DNA from: RGIG6353 sp045594565
GTDB lineage: Bacteria; Bacillota; Clostridia; Oscillospirales; SIG627
DNA length: 28,977 bases
NCBI GenBank assembly: GCA_045594565.1
Contig: JAZNYT010000091.1
Span: forward strand, 1-28,977
Direction: 5' to 3'
The notes beneath the pieces were generated by a model, which did not search any database, had not been told where the DNA came from, and worked only from the letters and a program-made list of their open reading frames with translations. Within the stretch, counting starts at the first letter, position 1, and each line of letters opens with the position of its first letter. The translations under genes and the position numbers were made by a program. This document shows, one piece after another, positions 15,528-23,447 of this stretch.

Positions 15528-15642
15528 TTTTGTTATGCAAAAAATTCTCCAAAATCAAGTATAGTGTGCATAAACAATTTGCAAACTTCGATTTAAGCTC
15601 AGACAGAAAATATTAAGATGTCTTTAGACTTTATAGTATATG

Positions 15643-15675
15643 TAAAGAGGTATCACGAAGATACCTCTTATTTTT
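15643..15675 (+). terminator. terminator downstream of the RHH gene
   Basis: TAAAGAGGTATC and GATACCTCTTA form the stem, followed by TTTTT on the plus strand. It overlaps the stop codon of the convergent DUF3232-like gene. The 115 bases between the RHH stop and this hairpin show no gene. Confidence 0.6.
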
Positions 15676-16063
15676 ACGGTCTATTCTTTATTATGTTTTC
15701 CACATATTCTAATACAGCATTTGCAAGTTCTCGCCTGTAAGGCTTTTCCTCTGATACAGTTCCTTCATATATGAGAGGAATATTGTTTTTTTCAGCAAGT
15801 CTATTAAGCATTTTTACGTCCATAATTACTGCATTGTGTGAAACGGTTCTTGCTTTGTCAAGGTTTTCTCTTGTGTCAATGTAGTCCTCTCTACTCATTG
15901 TTTTATCTGAGTAAACAACGAGCTTTGTTTCCATTTCAAAAATTCTACGATGATATTCCTCAAAGTCATTTAGGCAGTTGAAGATAATATCAAGCATTTC
16001 CTTATCGTTAGAATTTGCTTCAATCAGAGAATGCAGTGCCGATAAGTTTATTTTGTAATCCAT
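15674..16063 (-). CDS. DUF3232-like small cytosolic protein
   Basis: This 129-residue, mostly helical, charged protein has no signal peptide or membrane segment. The pattern (N-terminal helix with DKEMLDIIFNCLNDFEEYHRRIFEMETKL, central ENLDKARTVSHNAVIMDVKMLNRLAEKNNIPLIYEG, then RRELANAVLEYV) resembles the DUF3232 family of Bacillota, whose function is unknown. I recall this from memory and hold it loosely. It starts 21 bases after the lipoprotein gene ending at 16085, with AAAGGA before ATG, so the two are probably cotranscribed. Confidence 0.65.
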   Translation of the reverse strand: MDYKINLSALHSLIEANSNDKEMLDIIFNCLNDFEEYHRRIFEMETKLVVYSDKTMSREDYIDTRENLDKARTVSHNAVIMDVKMLNRLAEKNNIPLIYEGTVSEEKPYRRELANAVLEYVENIIKNRP

Positions 16064-16084
16064 AGTAAATCCTTTCTGCGTTAT

Positions 16085-17239
16085 TTACGGTGACAGAAAT
16101 ACTAAATTCAAATTGCTAAGCTTTGCCGCTTTGATGTTTCTCAGCGTCATAACGTCGCTGTCCTTATTCTCCTCAAAGGTGAACTGCATTTCCCTCACAG
16201 GCACAGTGTGAGCACTGTCTGCATAGAAGGTGTAGGAGTAAGTGTGCAGATTTCCGTTTCTTTTAATGCTTGTCAAGTCCTTCATAAAAGACGAATATCC
16301 ATGACCGCAGGCACCGACGTAGCTTCCGTCATCGTTTACCTTGATATAAGTTTTTTTCGAAAGTGCAGTTACAAAGCTGTTAAGTATTCCTTCGTCAGTA
16401 TACCCGAATCTGAGAGTCAAATATTCTTTGAATTCACTGCGCGTGATGTTAAGAATATAATCAGTCTCTTCCATAAGGGTATGAATTACTACGTGTAAAA
16501 TAGTGTCGGAATTGATGCTCGGGTCAAGGGCTTCACTGCCGTATGCAGTGGTGTCGTGTAGATAATTCTCCACGAATCTATGATTTTTGTAAAGTGCAGA
16601 ATCTGCAATGTCGGGAATCTCCGAGCCTTCATAAATTTCATATCTGTCAGAGGGACCGAAGTATTCTACAAGGCAAAAACTGGAATTAGAGGTCTTTATA
16701 GTATAATCGTATTCACCCACAGGGAAGAACTCGCTTTCACTTTCGCTTACCCTCATAACTACTTCTGCAACGTAACAGTCAAAATGGGGGAATCCCTCGT
16801 ATTTCTCGTGCCCCTCCGCATTCTCTTCTATAATATCAAGTCTCGTTTTTATATTCTTGTCATAGTATTCGATAAAGCTTTTTTCGCTCTTTACGGTAAA
16901 ATCCGCTTTTATCTTTAAAAGCTCCTCTATGGTATCGTCACCCGACATATATAATTTGAGAATATCTTTGTATCCGAGCTTTATTGCCGTAAGGAATTCA
17001 TTGGCTTTATCCTTGTGGGAAAGACTGTGAGCTTCGTCCCACGTTTTTGCGGTGATTTCGCTTGATATTTCTTTAACTGGTGCCTCTACAACCGGCTCAT
17101 CCGGAATTTCTTCTGCAATTTCTTCCTGAATAATAGGCTCTTTTACGTCGGTTTCCTCAAAATCAGGAAGCTGTTTAGCACAGGAAATTAAAAGTACAAA
17201 CAGCGTTAAAATCAAAAAAGTCAAACATCCAAATCTCAT
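16085..17239 (-). CDS. putative lipoprotein of unknown function
   Basis: This 384-residue protein has a signal peptide with a lipobox-like LLISC (C20). A low-complexity acidic, proline-containing stretch (~28-65, EETDVKEPIIQEEIAEEIP) serves as a likely spacer from the membrane, and a folded C-terminal ~300 residues follow with two similar-sized alpha/beta segments. It is extracytoplasmic. I do not recognise a catalytic motif; the C-terminal half (TEEGILNSFV-like and YVGACGHGYSSF regions) vaguely recalls IseA-type hydrolase inhibitors, which is a guess. AAGGAGG and a consensus-like promoter precede it. Confidence 0.7.
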   Translation of the reverse strand: MRFGCLTFLILTLFVLLISCAKQLPDFEETDVKEPIIQEEIAEEIPDEPVVEAPVKEISSEITAKTWDEAHSLSHKDKANEFLTAIKLGYKDILKLYMSGDDTIEELLKIKADFTVKSEKSFIEYYDKNIKTRLDIIEENAEGHEKYEGFPHFDCYVAEVVMRVSESESEFFPVGEYDYTIKTSNSSFCLVEYFGPSDRYEIYEGSEIPDIADSALYKNHRFVENYLHDTTAYGSEALDPSINSDTILHVVIHTLMEETDYILNITRSEFKEYLTLRFGYTDEGILNSFVTALSKKTYIKVNDDGSYVGACGHGYSSFMKDLTSIKRNGNLHTYSYTFYADSAHTVPVREMQFTFEENKDSDVMTLRNIKAAKLSNLNLVFLSP

Positions 17240-17260
17240 AAAAATACCTCCTTTTTTATT

Positions 17261-17290
17261 ATTTTATCATATAGGGCAAGCCGTTGTCAA
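17261..17290 (-). promoter_or_regulatory. promoter of the lipoprotein/DUF3232-like unit
   Basis: TTGACA (17285-17290) and TAAAAT (17261-17266) on the minus strand with an 18-base spacer, about 20 bases before the start codon. Confidence 0.7.
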
Positions 17291-17428
17291 TATATTGATT
17301 TTTTTATATCTATATGCTATGCTTGTGCTACAATAGGGACAAAAATATGATATAATTATTAAAATAACCAACCTTTTCCAGATTGCTGTGTCTATATAGA
17401 TGAAAGCAGCTTTCAAGGAGATAAACAG

Positions 17429-19102
17429 ATGAACAGAAGAAAAGAAGCCGAAAAAATTACAACTGAATATCTAAAGCCTATATTCGGCTTTGCTCTCAAA
17501 CGATGCAAGAACCTGCAGGATGCTGAGGATTTGTCACAAGAAATTGTTATAAAAGTCTTTCAAACGCTCTGTAAACGGGATAATATTGAGAATGTTAACA
17601 AATTTGTATGGACAATCGCGCATAATGCTCTCAGCAATTATTACCGTGACAGTAAGCAAAATTATATTGGAACTTCGATTGATGAGGTCGCGGAAATTCT
17701 TTGTGACAATCGAGATGATTTGGCAGCAGACACGGTATTGCGTGAAACTACGGCAAGATTGCAAAGCGAAATCGCATATTTAACTAAGTTGCAACGGCGA
17801 ATTGTAATAGCGTACTATTACGAGAGTATGAAGCAAAGCGAAATCGCCCAAGAGTTGAAAATTCCTGTCGGTACTGTTAAATGGCATCTGTTTGAAGCGA
17901 AAAAAGAACTGAAAAGAGGTATGGAAACTATGAGGACTTCAAGTGAGTTGAAATTTAATCCTATAAAGCTTGTTAAAATTGGTATTTCAGGTTCGGTCAG
18001 TCCCAAAGGCAGTCCGACGGATTTATTAAGAAGTTCGTTGTCGCAAAATATAATTTATTGTGTGTATAGGCAAGCAAAATCAATAAATCAGATTGCAGAT
18101 GAATTGGGAGTATCTCCGGTTTATGTAGAAAGTGAAGTCGATGCTCTTGAGGAATACGGACATTTAATTAAAACAAACGACAAATATCTATGTAATGTTT
18201 TGCTGAGTGATGAAAATGAACAGATTATTCGGTTAGAAGAGCAAATGTACGAAAAAGTTTCTGATATATTTGCCAATGAATTATTTGATAAGTTACAAAA
18301 TTCGGAGCTTCTTGATGATGAAAGAATTGTTGTTTGTAATCGTATGAAGGAAATTACAGACGGGATTCCTGTTTTTGAAAAAGATAAGAATTTTATGCTT
18401 TGGTCGTTAATTCCGTACATCGCGGCTTGTAGTGGCGAAAATCTTATGAATAAAACGATTGAATTTGAGGATGCTGCAACACTAAGACCAGACGGTGGTC
18501 AAAATATTTGTTATGCAACAGTTTATAATCCTACTATTACTCAGCCGCAATATGCAGATTATCTAAAAGAGTGGTTTGGACCTTGTTGGAATAGTGATAA
18601 AAACATTCTCCTTTGGCAAATTGATTCTATCTGGTCTGGAAAGCGAATAGATGTTAGTACTTATCAAACAGACATAGCTCGTATTATACCTCTATTAAAC
18701 CGCTTTTTTGAGGGAGAAACACTAAGTTTCACAGAGTATGCAACATTATCTCAAAAAGGACTTTTAAAAGTATTAGACAATAAAAACGGATTTTGGGCAA
18801 CATCTCAAGCTGTTTGGATTCGCGGGGAAAAGGCTAAAAAAGCACTTTTGGAAATAGGAGATTTAATAAAGGAAAAGTATTTTGTCGAATTTGAAGAACT
18901 AAAAAAGCCATATGTAGAAGCTGTATTAAAGGCAACACCGAAACATTTGAAAAAGGCTCAGCAATTCTGCTTGCAGTACATTTTTTCTTCTGACGGATTG
19001 TTTATCTTACATTGTATTAAAAAGCTTGTAGATAATGGAAAACTAAAAATGCCTACCGAAGAACAAAAGAGAGCATTGACCACAATTATTATTCACGAAT
19101 AA
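17429..19102 (+). CDS. ECF-type sigma factor with long C-terminal extension
   Basis: This 557-residue protein starts with an ECF sigma factor: region 2 at ~12-76 (CKNLQDAEDLSQEIVIKVFQ, WTIAHNALSNYYRD) and region 4 at ~108-164 (RRIVIAYYYESMKQSEIAQELKIPVGTVKWHL). Typical ECF factors end near residue 170-190. Here a further ~370 residues follow. They begin with a winged-helix-like segment (~203-258, SINQIADELGVSPVYVESEVDALEEYGHL) and continue with an acidic, aromatic, mostly alpha/beta region I do not recognise. No anti-sigma gene is adjacent, so the extension may be the sensor. AAGGAG precedes ATG. An AT-rich upstream region holds TATAAT at 17351-17356 with a weak -35. Confidence 0.85.
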   Translation: MNRRKEAEKITTEYLKPIFGFALKRCKNLQDAEDLSQEIVIKVFQTLCKRDNIENVNKFVWTIAHNALSNYYRDSKQNYIGTSIDEVAEILCDNRDDLAADTVLRETTARLQSEIAYLTKLQRRIVIAYYYESMKQSEIAQELKIPVGTVKWHLFEAKKELKRGMETMRTSSELKFNPIKLVKIGISGSVSPKGSPTDLLRSSLSQNIIYCVYRQAKSINQIADELGVSPVYVESEVDALEEYGHLIKTNDKYLCNVLLSDENEQIIRLEEQMYEKVSDIFANELFDKLQNSELLDDERIVVCNRMKEITDGIPVFEKDKNFMLWSLIPYIAACSGENLMNKTIEFEDAATLRPDGGQNICYATVYNPTITQPQYADYLKEWFGPCWNSDKNILLWQIDSIWSGKRIDVSTYQTDIARIIPLLNRFFEGETLSFTEYATLSQKGLLKVLDNKNGFWATSQAVWIRGEKAKKALLEIGDLIKEKYFVEFEELKKPYVEAVLKATPKHLKKAQQFCLQYIFSSDGLFILHCIKKLVDNGKLKMPTEEQKRALTTIIIHE

Positions 19103-19657
19103 CATAAACAATCATAAGTATAGTGATTGTAATGTGTTATCGTAAGGCAAGGCAGGAATAACCGTCATACTTTTGGAATATTTACCGCTTAAAAACAAAG
19201 TTTTTAACTGCATTTTCTTTAGTATGATTTTAGGTGTGTCGGTATTACTTTTGTCATACCATCAAAAATAGAGTCATCTCGTATTTTCGGGATAACTCTA
19301 TTTGCATATATAACTTGAAAATTACAACAAAAAATGTTATATTAAATTAAAGAAAAAGCTTGTTGTTATGCGGAAAATTCAACTTATGGAAATGACTTCC
19401 ACAAGTTGAAAATAGTAGCCTTCACTTTTCAGGGTAGCGAAGCGGCTTTTTGGTAGTGAATGGCAGTCCAGTGGACTGTCAGAGCCAAAAAGTGACCGAG
19501 TCGCAGCGAGACGGTGGCACGGCAAAGCTGTGACGGAGGGGTAGTTTTCTCTCCCTCAGTCAGCTTCGCTGACAGCTCCCTCGTCAGAGGGAGCCAAAAG
19601 CTGAATTTGTTCCCAATTTGACACAAGCATAAAATGAATCCAAGAGGTGATAGAAAA
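19103..19657 (+). other. 555-base noncoding region rich in palindromes
   Basis: No credible gene is seen. Contents in order: an imperfect inverted pair near 19150-19250; a hairpin with AAATAGAGT and ACTCTATTT arms (19265-19304); a hairpin CAACTT...AAGTTG (19380-19408); and the compact repeat cluster described separately. The end leads into a small candidate peptide gene. Confidence 0.5.
19465..19594. repeat. cluster of REP-like palindromes
   Basis: Successive palindromes: AGTCC/GGACT (19465-19477), GTCAGC/GCTGAC (19559-19573) and GCTCCCTC/GAGGGAGC (19575-19594), with a further imperfect one around GTCGCAGCGAGAC. Locally richer in G and C than its neighbours. This type of intergenic element is, as I recall, widespread in clostridial genomes. 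Confidence 0.6.
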
Positions 19658-19723
19658 ATGATGTCAGTATCGTTTATCGAAATTATAAAATATTTGTTAT
19701 TATTGTTTTTTATAGGAAGATAG
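19658..19723 (+). CDS. candidate 21-residue membrane peptide
   Basis: ATG-ATG-TCA opens a 21-codon frame, MMSVSFIEIIKYLLLLFFIG plus R, preceded by GAGGTGA eight bases upstream. It is essentially one hydrophobic helix with a polar start and a basic end, the form of small membrane peptides and type I toxin-like peptides. It ends 15 bases before the next membrane protein gene, so it could also be a leader peptide. Coding is supported only by the ribosome binding site and composition. Confidence 0.35.
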   Translation: MMSVSFIEIIKYLLLLFFIGR

Positions 19724-19738
19724 GGAGCGTCAAGGAGT

Positions 19739-20170
19739 ATGAAAAGAATCATCACTTACTGTTACTTTTTTATTGTTTTTACAATTATAACGCTTCTTGA
19801 GCTTGTTCCAAATCATAGAGTTGGGTATACCGATTATGATTTGTGGCTTGTTTTTGGACTGTTTCCTATGATCTTCTTTTGCCACGGAATTATTTCAAGG
19901 CTTCTTACAAAGCCGAAAAAGATTTATTTTTCGCTTATTATGACGGCTCTATTTTCGGCTTTATCAATTTTTTTATGTGTAGTATTTCCGAAGCAGACAT
20001 CGTATCTTTTTAGCACAGGAACTTCGAATTCTATCCTTACTGAAACTATTTTGAGAGTGTTTTATTATACGGCAATCACTTTTTTTGGAATACTATTTAC
20101 CATTGTGGTTGAATGGATAGTAGATGGCATAAAAAAGATAAACCAATTTTACAGACAGCGGAGTAAATAG
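19739..20170 (+). CDS. small polytopic membrane protein of unknown function
   Basis: This 143-residue protein has four predicted membrane helices: ~5-22, ~33-53, ~62-80 and ~108-128. A short extracytoplasmic loop holds LVPNHRVGYTDYD, and a basic C-terminus (GIKKINQFYRQRSK) follows. No family is recognised. AAGGAG ends only one base before the ATG, closer than normal, so translation might be weak or a start a little downstream might be used. It follows the candidate 21-residue peptide and is AT-rich like the ECF sigma gene. Confidence 0.6.
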   Translation: MKRIITYCYFFIVFTIITLLELVPNHRVGYTDYDLWLVFGLFPMIFFCHGIISRLLTKPKKIYFSLIMTALFSALSIFLCVVFPKQTSYLFSTGTSNSILTETILRVFYYTAITFFGILFTIVVEWIVDGIKKINQFYRQRSK

Positions 20171-20235
20171 AATACGACTATCAGGATGCATATTACAAAG
20201 CAATAAATTAAAAATTATTAAAGTTTTTCAAGGTC

Positions 20236-20264
20236 AAGGAAAATTTTTTCAAAAAAGTTTCCTT
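20236..20264. repeat. palindromic hairpin
   Basis: AAGGAAA-A-TTTTTT around C with AAAAAA-G-TTTCCTT, symmetrical with one mismatch pair. A smaller AGGGC/GCCCT hairpin follows at 20274-20286. It may end the transcript of the membrane protein gene. Confidence 0.5.
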
Positions 20265-20303
20265 GTGAGTGTTAGGGCAAAGCCCTTATATAGTAAAATT
20301 TCA

Positions 20304-20332
20304 TAAAAAAAGAGCCTTTCGGCTCTTTTTTT
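20304..20332. terminator. bidirectional terminator
   Basis: AAAAAAGAGCC, loop TTTC, GGCTCTTTTTTT, overlapping the stop of the minus-strand PepSY gene by two bases. The stem is the same as at 2458-2483. Confidence 0.9.
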
Positions 20333-20714
20333 AATCTCTTTCTTTTTCTCTTTTGAGTATCTTACCGCTTTCGGCGTCAATGTCGTACTCATACTCATAG
20401 CCGTCCGCCTTGAAGTCGATTTCGTAATAACGGCGGTTGCCTTCGAGGTCAACGTCGGTTTCAAGACCGTAAACGTTTTCTTCATTTACCTTTGCATCTT
20501 CAAAGGCAATTCTTTTTGCTTCGTCAAGAGTAATTTTAGGCTCTGCTGCGGTAGGTGCTTCTGCATTGGGCAGGGGAGCGGGGGTAGCGCTTTCTTCGGG
20601 AAGTATCATATTGTCGTTCATAGGTGTGTTAGTGTCGTTGGGATTTTCCTCCGCCATACGTGTACAGCTGACGAAGATAACTGCAAGTGCAAGTAATAAT
20701 AAAATCTTTTTCAT
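20331..20714 (-). CDS. PepSY-domain lipoprotein
   Basis: This 127-residue protein has a signal peptide with a cysteine at position 17 (IFVSC), an Asn/Pro/Ala-rich linker (~20-58) and one PepSY domain. The domain core is ITLDEAKRIAFEDAKV, then YYEIDFKADGYEYEYDIDAESGKILKRE. PepSY domains occur in inhibitory propeptides and in many small exported Bacillota proteins, where the role is often unknown. AAAGGAG precedes ATG. It stands alone, divergent from the metallophosphoesterase gene. Confidence 0.9.
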   Translation of the reverse strand: MKKILLLLALAVIFVSCTRMAEENPNDTNTPMNDNMILPEESATPAPLPNAEAPTAAEPKITLDEAKRIAFEDAKVNEENVYGLETDVDLEGNRRYYEIDFKADGYEYEYDIDAESGKILKREKERD

Positions 20715-20740
20715 AAAGCTCTCCTTTTATGGGTTTTGTA

Positions 20741-20787
20741 AATAGTTTTTCAAAAACTATTGAATTATATTCCTTTTTTGCTATAAT
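20741..20787 (+). promoter_or_regulatory. metallophosphoesterase promoter with adjacent palindrome
   Basis: TTGAAT (20760-20765), a 16-base spacer and TATAAT (20782-20787). Directly upstream, and touching the -35, is the perfect palindrome AATAGTTTTT-C-AAAAACTATT (20741-20761), which could be an operator in the gap between the divergent genes. Confidence 0.6.
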
Positions 20788-20805
20788 AAATTTGAGGTGA
20801 GAAAT

Positions 20806-21963
20806 ATGAATTACGATTCGGTTTGTGCAAACGAGGAAATGGAATTCTACCGCAGATTTATTCCGTTTTCAACAGGCTCTCCAAAGCCTACGCTAACCTG
20901 TGACGATCAGTATAAAAGAGCGAATATAGTGTTCTTTTCGGATAGCCACATTGACTTTTTTGAAAAAGAGGAATGTGTTGACAACGTTAAGAGAACTGTT
21001 GATTTTATAAACGATGCCCCTGTCACATACGATGCAGTTGTGCATACGGGCGACGTTATAACCCCATTCGGTAAGCATCCAAAAGAAAACTCCCTTGAAA
21101 GTGCCGGTGCTTTTTTTGATATCGCAGAAAAATCAAAGGCTCCCTTTATTTTCTCCAAGGGCAACCACGACCTCAACGACTGGTTTAATATACCCGAAAA
21201 CGTTTTTTCGGATAGCGACTGGGGAAAGCTTTTTCTTGACTTTGCCGAGGAAAAATTCAGAATCGTGCGTCAGACGAAAAAAAGCGGCGATAAATCCACC
21301 TGGCACTACTATGATATAGAGGATAAGAAGATAAGAATTGTTTCTATCGACTCACAGGACACCGACAAAGAGACTCTTGACGAAAAGGGAGAGGTAAAAT
21401 TTCACGGCGGTGTATCCTGGCACGTGTCTAATGAGCAGATGAACTGGGTGGCAAACGTGGCACTCAACTTTGACGAAAAGGAAGAAAAGGACTGGGGCGT
21501 GATATTCGTTATGCATCAGTACGTGGACTATACTTGCGACCACGAGTGCGATATCCCCAAGCTTCTTCGCCTCTGCCGTGCTTTTAATGAGGGCGGTACC
21601 TATGATGAGGTATATAAAAACGAAAAATATCCTTTCTTCGACCTTGATGTACACGCGGACTTTACAAGATACAAGGATGAGAAAAAGCCTCATATGATTT
21701 GTTGGCTTCTCGGACATAACCACGAAGATAAAAACACAGTTTGTGAGGGTATAAACCTTATATGGACTCTCAACAACTCGGCATCTACAGTTTGTTCGGA
21801 CGCGAGAGTGGCGAGAGTGAAGGGAACCTCGAGTCAGAACTCCTTCGACGTTGTAAATATTGATACTGTACATCGAAAGATAAGATTGTTCCGCTACGGC
21901 GCAGGAGTGAACTGCTACGGAGTGGGGGGAGACCGATTCTTACCCGACGGACTTGACTATTAA
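20806..21963 (+). CDS. calcineurin-like metallophosphoesterase
   Basis: This 385-residue protein carries all metal-binding motifs of the superfamily: DSH (D46, H48), GD (G82-D83), GNHD (119-122), H237 in VMHQ and GHNH (303-306). Two divalent metal ions are expected at the active site. There is no signal peptide, so it is probably cytosolic. The substrate cannot be deduced; relatives cleave phosphomonoesters, phosphodiesters or nucleotides. The ATG at 20806 fits GAGGTGA at 20794-20800; the in-frame GTG at 20797 lies inside that site. A long bidirectional terminator follows and is shared with the convergent beta-helix gene. Confidence 0.88.
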   Translation: MNYDSVCANEEMEFYRRFIPFSTGSPKPTLTCDDQYKRANIVFFSDSHIDFFEKEECVDNVKRTVDFINDAPVTYDAVVHTGDVITPFGKHPKENSLESAGAFFDIAEKSKAPFIFSKGNHDLNDWFNIPENVFSDSDWGKLFLDFAEEKFRIVRQTKKSGDKSTWHYYDIEDKKIRIVSIDSQDTDKETLDEKGEVKFHGGVSWHVSNEQMNWVANVALNFDEKEEKDWGVIFVMHQYVDYTCDHECDIPKLLRLCRAFNEGGTYDEVYKNEKYPFFDLDVHADFTRYKDEKKPHMICWLLGHNHEDKNTVCEGINLIWTLNNSASTVCSDARVARVKGTSSQNSFDVVNIDTVHRKIRLFRYGAGVNCYGVGGDRFLPDGLDY

Positions 21964-22010
21964 AACAAAAAGGAAGAAAACTCCAACAGAGTTTTCTTCC
22001 TTTTTGTTTT
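21963..22010. terminator. long bidirectional terminator
   Basis: AAAACAAAAAGGAAGAAAACTC and its complement form a 22-bp stem around CAACA. It serves the metallophosphoesterase gene and the convergent gene ending at 22021. The GGAAGAAAACTC core is shared with the terminator at 25333-25373. Confidence 0.9.
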
Positions 22011-22020
22011 AAATAAATTA

Positions 22021-23328
22021 TCAGTTGCGGATATCGGGCGTAACCTTATCACAGGCAACCCAAAGCTCCGCTCCCTCACGGGTGAAGACGTCTCGGAAAA
22101 TAACGTTTTTGAAATAATCCTCGTCTCTCATACGTCTGAAGTCGAGAGCCGCGCCGTTGAAAATCTCTCCTGCATCGTTCATCCATTCCTCGTCACAATG
22201 ACCTGCGGTGCCGTTATATCGAATGTTGTTGAAAACAACGTTTTCCATAGTTGCTCCGCCCCAGGCGTATAGCTGCTTCTGCTCCAGCCATCTGTGAATT
22301 GCAAATGTCGAAATGGCACTCATAGAAGTACCGCCTGCATATACGTCGGAAATATAAGAGTCCTTCAACGCTGCGCCGATAAACATTGTTCCTCGACAAA
22401 GAGAATAAACACCGCGTACAGTTATGTCGTAGGTCTCACCAATTATAGAGGTGCGTTCCTTGTAGTACAGATTTTCGCCGATTCTTACAACGCTTCTGGG
22501 TCCGTATATACCGCCGGGGTCGCGGATGTTTTCGATTAAAATGCGGTACATTTTAGCTCCGTCAGTATTGCGGAGGGCAACCAAGGAGTAGTTGGTATCT
22601 GCAGTTACGTTTTTGATGGTTACGTCGTGAATGTCTGGGTCCATACCTTCAACGAGAAATCTTTTATTATATCCGGGGAAAGCGGAGAGGGCTACAACGT
22701 CGTCTCCCAAACGTCCCGTAATGTTGTTTATGTAAATGTGTGAGCAACCAAGTCTTACGTCAATGCCGTCTTGATTTCGGATAAGATTACCGTTGAAGAA
22801 ATGAAGATTTTCGAGACGTCCGTTAGTACAGCAAATCTGATTTATCGCCCACCAACGGAGATTGATACAAGAGAGATTTTCGATAACGTAGTTATCTACG
22901 TTATGTAAGAGTATGAAGTTGTTATAATAAATACTGGGTCTGCCGTCCTTTTTGCTTGTGGCTTCGGTGAGGTCGTTGCCCTTTCCTCCGTCGAGCGTGG
23001 CATCACCGACACCGATTATGCGAATTCCGTGTTGCTTCCCTTCGGCTTTCAGGGAAATATCGGTGTACATATTTTTATTACGGAAAATATTCTCATAAAC
23101 GTTTTCTTTTAAAACAAGATGACAGTCGTCAAGAATAATGGTAATATCCGAGGGAAGAAGAATCGACTTATCAATCAACCATTCCTCAGCTCCGGTTCTG
23201 GCGCAAATTCTAGGAATCCGAACTGTTCTGATGGGGCCTTTTTCTGCCGCATCAATAGCATTTTGAATTGATTTTGAATCTGATTCCGCTTGAAATTTCG
23301 GATCGTTTGGAGAAAGATAGTATTCCAT
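22021..23328 (-). CDS. glycoside hydrolase 28-like right-handed beta-helix protein
   Basis: This 435-residue protein has parallel beta-helix features: regular short strands ending in I/V-x-N, and the GH28-like core NQDGIDVRLGCSHIYI...GDDVVAL at ~185-213. GH28 polygalacturonases use an NTD, DD and GHG set; here NQD and GDD are present, but the GHG motif is not apparent, so activity may differ or be absent. There is no signal peptide when started at ATG 23328, the site behind AAGAGGT, so the substrate would be an intracellular oligosaccharide. The upstream extension to 23385 lacks support. It lies downstream of the acetyltransferase-like gene. Confidence 0.8.
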   Translation of the reverse strand: MEYYLSPNDPKFQAESDSKSIQNAIDAAEKGPIRTVRIPRICARTGAEEWLIDKSILLPSDITIILDDCHLVLKENVYENIFRNKNMYTDISLKAEGKQHGIRIIGVGDATLDGGKGNDLTEATSKKDGRPSIYYNNFILLHNVDNYVIENLSCINLRWWAINQICCTNGRLENLHFFNGNLIRNQDGIDVRLGCSHIYINNITGRLGDDVVALSAFPGYNKRFLVEGMDPDIHDVTIKNVTADTNYSLVALRNTDGAKMYRILIENIRDPGGIYGPRSVVRIGENLYYKERTSIIGETYDITVRGVYSLCRGTMFIGAALKDSYISDVYAGGTSMSAISTFAIHRWLEQKQLYAWGGATMENVVFNNIRYNGTAGHCDEEWMNDAGEIFNGAALDFRRMRDEDYFKNVIFRDVFTREGAELWVACDKVTPDIRN

Positions 23329-23383
23329 TTTTATACCTCTTGTGTTTTTGTGAAATTTTTTAATTATAACTGTGTATTGTGTC

Positions 23384-23407
23384 AAACCGCTTACCTTTAT
23401 GCGGTTT
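23384..23407. other. hairpin between the acetyltransferase and beta-helix genes
   Basis: AAACCGC and GCGGTTT form a 7-bp stem with a 10-base loop. On the minus strand it is followed at once by TTGACA, the -35-like box of a possible promoter for the beta-helix gene (TAAAAA 17 bases further). Confidence 0.45.
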
Positions 23408-23447
23408 AAAAATAAGTATTTTTACAGTTGCCCACAAAGCTGTTTTC

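Noticed and set aside
15345..16063. RHH protein and neighbouring small protein as a toxin-antitoxin pair
   Set aside because: The two genes are convergent and separated by a terminator, and the 129-residue protein shows no toxin family features.
19429..19755. Minus-strand frame over the repeat-rich region
   Set aside because: It runs through palindromic repeats and lacks a start site; the composition is not protein-like.
8725..20170. Prophage or integrative element in the AT-rich block
   Set aside because: No integrase, transposase, phage structural gene or flanking repeats are visible; the difference in composition alone is not enough.
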